Positions 59,837 through 64,000 of a stretch of 64,000 bases of DNA are shown one piece after another. The DNA is from Streptomyces sp. NBC_01214 (GTDB lineage: Bacteria > Actinomycetota > Actinomycetes > Streptomycetales > Streptomycetaceae). The stretch spans positions 2,316,501-2,380,500 of the forward strand of contig NZ_JAPEOS010000001.1 in NCBI RefSeq assembly GCF_026340975.1. Direction: 5' to 3'. Made by a program: the position numbers and the translations under genes. Every line of letters starts with the position of its first letter. The first letter of the stretch is position 1. A model generated the notes under the pieces. The model saw only the letters and a list, made by a program, of their open reading frames with translations, did not search any database and was not told the DNA's origin.

Positions 59837-61566
59837 GCCCCCGCCTTGGCGGTGGCCAGGTCCGTGGGGGCCTGGTCAGCGGTGTCGTCGTGGAACTCGA
59901 GCTGCGCGCGCTTGTTGGCGATGAGGCCTTCGGGGCGGAAGCGCATGAGCAGGATGAGGGCGATGCCGAACGCGAGGAGCTGGTAGTCCTGGAGGAAGGC
60001 CAGCTTCGCGGGGATCAGGAAGAGCAGTGCGGCGCCGAGGATGGGGCCGCGGATGGTGCCCATGCCGCCGAGGATGACGGCGGCGAGGAGGAACGCGGAG
60101 TTCGGCGGGACGGGCCCGGCGAAGACGTAGTTCTCGGGGACGACCGTGCTGTTGACGTGTGCCTGGACGGTGCCGGCGAGGCCGGCGAGGGTGGCGCCGA
60201 GGGCGAAGGCGATGAGCTTGACCTTGAAGCCGTTGATGCCCATGGCTTCGGCGGCGGTCTCGTCCTCGCGGATGGCGACCCAGGCGCGGCCGATGCGGCT
60301 GCTTCCGGCGCGGGCGAAGACCACGACGACCAGGGCCATGACGAGCAGCATCAGGAAGTAGTAGTTGGCGTAGGCGCCGAGGGTGATGCCGCCGACCACG
60401 TGGGATTCCCCGAAGTTCCACCCGAAGAGTTCGAGGTGGGGGATGTTGGGGATGCCGTTGGGGCCGTTGGTGATGTCCGGGCCGGAGGTGCCGTCGAGGT
60501 TGCCCATGGCGATGCGGAAGATTTCTCCGAAGCCGAGGGTGACGATGGCGAGGTAGTCGCCGCGCAGGCGCAGGGTCGGGGCTCCGATGACCACGCCGAA
60601 GATGAGCGAGGCGAGGGCGCCGACGATGACCGCTGCCCAGAAGGGCAGGTGGATGCCGAAGGCGGATGCGGTGCTTCCGGAGACCAGGGCGGCCGCGTAG
60701 GCGCCGACGCCGAGGAAGGCGACGTAGCCGAGGTCGAGGAGGCCGGCGAGGCCCACGACGACGTTGAGGCCGAGGGCGACGGTCGCGAAGATCAGGATGT
60801 TGACCGCGATGAGCGTGTAGGTGTCGCCGCTCTGCTGGATGAACGGGAAGGCGATCGCGGCGGCCGCGGTGCCGATCAGGGTGACCTGGCGGTACTTGGC
60901 GGTGAGGAGCCCGAGGCGGTCGAAGAGGCCGGCCTTGAGAAGGGCGAGGGCCGCGAAGCCGACGGTGAGCAGGTAGGCGACGAAGAGCTGCGGTTCCTTG
61001 TCATCGGTGTCGATGCCGAAGGTGATGACGAAGAGGCCGATGGCGAAGACGCCGGTGATGATGAGGATCTCGGCCCAGGAGGGCAGCTGCTTGGCGGGGG
61101 CCGCCTTGCGGGTGTCGTCGGGGAGCTTGTACGCGGCGAGGGCCGCGACGAGGGAGCCGACGAGGGCGACGTAGGCGCCGGGTTCCAGGTTGACGACTCC
61201 GCCGAGGACGACGGTGATGGAGACGACCGTGAACTTGGTGGCGATGAAGTTGCCGATGGCGAGGAACCCGAGGGCCTTGCGGGTGCCGTTGGGGGCGAGC
61301 CAGCGGAAGCCCTTGACGCCGAGCGCGGAGAGCGCGTAGGCGAGGGTGAGGGCGGATCCGGCGAGGGTGACGTACTGGAGGTCGGCGGGGCTGCCGTAGT
61401 AGGTCAGGTCACCGGGGAATTCGGCGGTCCAGGTCCACGCGAGGAAGGCGCTGACGATGGCGAGGAGGCTGCCGGCGATGACCGCGTAGAGGAGGGTGGT
61501 GGGCGCGGGGCCCTGCTTCACCGTGTCGGCGGTCTGCGGGGTGGTGTTGGTGGTCATGGTTCTCAC
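59833..61566 (-). CDS. livM: Branched-chain amino acid ABC transporter permease LivM
   Basis: Protein of 577 residues. The C-terminal half is a standard LivM (GLNVVVGLAGLLDLGYVAFL, GAPTLRLRGDYLAIVTLGFG, GINGFKVKLIAFALGATLAG, GMGTIRGPILGAALLFLIP). The N-terminal 240 residues add about six extra membrane segments, common in streptomycete LivM. GTG 61566 overlaps the livH stop. Confidence 0.92.
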
Positions 61567-62495
61567 GCCCGATCCGCGACGCGCTCACCGAGCAGGCCTT
61601 GTGGCCGCACGAGGAGGACGACGATGAGGAGTACGAAGGCCCAGACGTTGGACCAGGCGCCACCGCCGAGCTGCGACATGCCGGGGATTTCTTCGATGTA
61701 GGCGATCGACAGGGCCTCGGCGAGGCCGAGGACGACGCCGCCGACCATGGCTCCGTAGATGTTGCCGATGCCGCCGAGGACGGCTGCGGTGAACGCCTTG
61801 AGGCCGAGGATGAAGCCCATCTCGAAGTTGATCTGGCCCTTGTCGAGGCCGTAGGCGACGGCGGCGACGGCGGCGAACGCGGCACCGATGGCGAAGGCCA
61901 TGACGATGATGCGGTCGGTGTTGATGCCCATCAGCTTCGCGGTGTCCGGGTCCTGCGCGGTGGCCTGCATGGCGCGGCCGCTGCGGCTCTTCTGGACGAA
62001 GACGCCGAGGGCGAGCATGCAGAGCGGGGCGAGGATGAGGACGAAGAGGTCCGCGCGCTGGATGGCGAGGCTGTCGGTGATCTTGAAGGCTGCGCCCTTG
62101 AACTCAGGGAAGCTGACGGCCTTCTTGGCGTCCGGGTAGAACTGCCAGACGAGCTGCTGGAGCGCGATCGAGAGGCCGATTGCGGTGATGAGGGGTGCGA
62201 GCCGGGGGGCGCTGCGCAGTGGGCGGTAGGCGAAGCGTTCGGCTGCGCAGGCCACGGCGACGGAGGTGGCGGCACCTCCAACGATCATGACGGGTATCGC
62301 GATCAGCAGGGAGGTGCCGGTCGGGAGGATGGCGTAGGCGCTGAGCGCGCCGAAGCCGCCGATCATGAAGATCTCGCCGTGGGCGAAGTTGATGAGCTGG
62401 ACGATGCCGTAGACCATGGTGTACCCGATGGCGATGAGGCCATAGAGAGCACCGAGGGCCAGGCCGTTGGCCAGCTGTTGCGGCAGTTCGTGCAC
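61563..62495 (-). CDS. livH: Branched-chain amino acid ABC transporter permease LivH
   Basis: Protein of 310 residues, about eight membrane segments: NGLALGALYGLIAIGYTMVY, LINFAHGEIFMIGGFGALSA, ITAIGLSIALQQL, ALGVFVQKSRSGRAMQATAQ, ILGLKAFTAAVLGGIGNIYG. Partners LivM in the membrane. GTG 62495. Confidence 0.93.
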   Translation of the reverse strand: MHELPQQLANGLALGALYGLIAIGYTMVYGIVQLINFAHGEIFMIGGFGALSAYAILPTGTSLLIAIPVMIVGGAATSVAVACAAERFAYRPLRSAPRLAPLITAIGLSIALQQLVWQFYPDAKKAVSFPEFKGAAFKITDSLAIQRADLFVLILAPLCMLALGVFVQKSRSGRAMQATAQDPDTAKLMGINTDRIIVMAFAIGAAFAAVAAVAYGLDKGQINFEMGFILGLKAFTAAVLGGIGNIYGAMVGGVVLGLAEALSIAYIEEIPGMSQLGGGAWSNVWAFVLLIVVLLVRPQGLLGERVADRA

Positions 62496-62529
62496 CGCAG
62501 GGCCTCCGATGAGCGTGTCGGATAAGACT

Positions 62530-62562
62530 CCGCGCGAGGGCGCTGTTTGCGCCCTCGCGCGG
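62530..62562 (-). terminator. Hairpin between livK and livH
   Basis: CCGCGCGAGGGCGC (62530-62543) pairs exactly with GCGCCCTCGCGCGG (62549-62562) around TGTTT, 42 bases after the livK stop. No clear T run. It probably lets livK be made in excess over the permease genes. Confidence 0.75.
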
Positions 62563-62603
62563 CGTTGGTTCAGGTGGTGCGGGTGTTGCTGGGGGTTACG
62601 GGC

Positions 62604-63839
62604 TTACTGGTTGAAGGTGTCGCTCTTGACGTCGACCCACTTGCCGCCCTCGACCTTGTAGACGGTGAGCTGCTTGTTGGTGGTGTCGCCGTACTCGTCG
62701 AAGGCGACCTTGCCGGTCACGCCCTCGAAGGAGACCTTGCCGAGCGCCTCGACGACCTTGGCACGGGCGTCGGTGGGCAGCTTGCCGCTGTTGGCGGCGG
62801 CGACGGCCTTGACGGCCTGGATGACGGCCCAGCCGGCGTCGTAGGAGTAGCCACCGTAGGCGGCGTACGGGTCCTTGTAGCCCTCGGCCTTGTAGTCCTC
62901 GATGAACTTCTTGGCGGTGGGGAGCTTCTCGACCGGGTAGCCGATGGAGGTGGCGAGGTCGCCCTCGTTGGCCTCACCGGAGGCGCTGATGAAGGCCGGG
63001 TCCTGGATGCCGTCGCCGCCCATGAGGGGGACGTTGGCGCCGGTCTTCTTGATCTGGTCGGCGAGCAGGCCGCCCTCGGGGTACTGGCCGCCGAAGTAGA
63101 CGGAGTCGGCGCCGGAGGACTTGACCTTGTCGGCGGTGGAGGAGAAGTCGGTCTCCTTCACGGTGACGTGGTCGGTGCCGACGACCTCGCCGCCGAGCTT
63201 CTTGAACTCGTCGGCGAAGATCGCGGCGAGGCCGGCGCCGTAGGTCTGCTTGTCGTCGACGATGAAGACCTTCTTCTTGCCGGCGTCCTTGAAGAGGTAC
63301 TGGGCGGCGAACTTGCCCTGGACCACGTCGGTGGCGGCGGTGCGGAAGTAGGTCTTGAAGCCGCGCTTGAACTCGCCCTTGCCCCAGTTGTCGCCCTGGC
63401 TGAGCGAGGGGTTGGTGTTGGCGGGGGAGACCTGCGCCAGGTTGGCGGTGCCGAAGACGCCCTGCATCTGCTGGGCGACGCCGGAGTTCAGCGGGCCGAC
63501 GACGCCGATGACGTCCTTGTTGCCGACGAGCTTGGTGGCGTTGGCCTGACCGGAGGCGGGGACCGCCTGGTCGTCGAGGGCCTCGACCTTGAACTCGATG
63601 CCCGGGACCTCGTTGTTCTTGTTGGCCGTCTTGGCCGCGAGGTCGACGGAGTTCTTGATGCCCTGGCCGAGCGCGGAGAGCGAGCCCGTGAGCGGGGCGT
63701 CCACACCGATGACGACGGTGGTCTTCTTGCCGCCGCCGTTGTCCTTGGAGTCTCCGCCGTCGCGCGATCCGCAAGCGGTGAGGGTCAGTGCTCCCGTGGT
63801 GATCACGGTGGTGAGGACGAGCAAAGAACGGTGTCGCAC
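62604..63839 (-). CDS. livK: Branched-chain amino acid ABC transporter substrate-binding lipoprotein LivK
   Basis: Protein of 411 residues. Lipoprotein signal with lipobox LTACGS, then a periplasmic-binding-protein type 1 fold: VVIGVDAPLTGSLSALGQGI, GVVGPLNSGVAQQMQGVFG, VSPANTNPSLSQG, VFIVDDKQTYGAGLAAIFAD, YFGGQYPEGGLLADQIKKTG. Binds Leu/Ile/Val or related amino acids and feeds LivHMGF. GTG 63839 follows AAGGAAG; the longer frame upstream lacks homology. Confidence 0.94.
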   Translation of the reverse strand: MRHRSLLVLTTVITTGALTLTACGSRDGGDSKDNGGGKKTTVVIGVDAPLTGSLSALGQGIKNSVDLAAKTANKNNEVPGIEFKVEALDDQAVPASGQANATKLVGNKDVIGVVGPLNSGVAQQMQGVFGTANLAQVSPANTNPSLSQGDNWGKGEFKRGFKTYFRTAATDVVQGKFAAQYLFKDAGKKKVFIVDDKQTYGAGLAAIFADEFKKLGGEVVGTDHVTVKETDFSSTADKVKSSGADSVYFGGQYPEGGLLADQIKKTGANVPLMGGDGIQDPAFISASGEANEGDLATSIGYPVEKLPTAKKFIEDYKAEGYKDPYAAYGGYSYDAGWAVIQAVKAVAAANSGKLPTDARAKVVEALGKVSFEGVTGKVAFDEYGDTTNKQLTVYKVEGGKWVDVKSDTFNQ

Positions 63840-63985
63840 GATTCTTCCTTTCCCTGGCGCGGCTCTCTCGTGGAGAGGTGCCGTTAAGTCGCCGGGCCGC
63901 ACTGGGAGGTCCACGGCCGTGCTGATTGCGCCCTGCGGCGCGGTGACTGGCCGTGACTCTAGGCCCGAGGTGGCGAGCACGGGGA

Positions 63986-64000
63986 GCAGGGAAAGGAGGA
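63986..64000 (+). promoter_or_regulatory. Strong ribosome-binding-like sequence at the window edge
   Basis: The window ends AGCAGGGAAAGGAGGA. AAAGGAGG is a near-perfect Shine-Dalgarno sequence, so a plus-strand gene divergent from livK probably starts just beyond 64000. No more can be said from this sequence. Confidence 0.4.

Noticed and set aside
59890..61701. 603-codon plus-strand open frame opposite livM
   Set aside because: Asp/Glu/Gly-rich shadow typical of antisense frames over membrane proteins in GC-rich DNA; livM motifs are on the minus strand.

Overview
The window is high-GC actinobacterial chromosome, almost certainly Streptomyces. The evidence is about 70% G+C, frequent GTG starts, ATGA/GTGA stop-start overlaps, an Xre/DUF5753-DUF397 pair, an ALF-repeat protein with an LAxTG sortase signal, and a pyk / tRNA-Leu / pdtaR / liv order that I recall from Streptomyces coelicolor. 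No CRISPR array, rRNA, prophage or intact insertion sequence was seen.

Layout. 0-5.9 kb: regulators and a small ABC exporter. An Xre-DUF397 pair and a frameshifted UTRA-domain gene are followed by two divergent operons, padR-DUF1048-hydrolase and ytrA-type gntR-ATPase-permease. A 79-bp near-perfect palindrome separates the two operons. 5.9-10.9 kb: a GlxA/AraC regulator divergent from an epimerase-like gene, then a secreted DUF1906 protein, a PPOX-type protein and a vWA protein.

10.9-36.6 kb is the most interesting part. It is a steroid C/D-ring (HIP) catabolic island matching the KstR2 regulon known from mycobacteria and rhodococci. Divergent operons carry a crotonase and two acyl-CoA dehydrogenases (FadE31/32-like) against fadE30-ipdF-kstR2-fadA6. 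A second divergent pair carries echA20-ipdA-ipdB-ipdC against two SDR genes. Both divergent promoters hold nearly the same operator sequence, and I found it nowhere else. An intact HsaD-like ring-cleavage hydrolase lies at the right end. The island is edged by dead genes: pieces of an acyl-CoA dehydrogenase, a FadD3-like ligase and an HsaB-like flavin reductase at 10.9-11.8 kb, and a KshB-like ferredoxin domain with a nonsense codon at 33.8-34.1 kb. This suggests a once larger steroid pathway cut down to its lower part. A cold-shock gene and DEAD-box helicase pair, with structured leaders, sits inside the island.

36.6-44.7 kb: secreted HAD phosphatase, zinc-peptidase-like protein, secreted trypsin, a membrane gene between two inverted copies of a dispersed repeat, a two-gene membrane protein/winged-helix operon with a tandem 19-bp repeat upstream, chorismate mutase and aminopeptidase N. 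44.7-49.4 kb: an unusual C-rich stretch, a DesA-like decarboxylase coupled to a siderophore N-hydroxylase, and a wall-anchored ALF-repeat protein. 49.4-57.2 kb: Tat-exported 5'-nucleotidase, SIMPL protein, pyruvate kinase, EF-hand protein, MarR regulator, an unknown protein, a DinB-like protein, a LAGLIDADG-type protein and tRNA-Leu(CAA). 57.3-64 kb: an ANTAR response regulator (PdtaR) converging on a livK-livH-livM-livG-livF uptake operon whose LivG has an extraordinary acidic tail.
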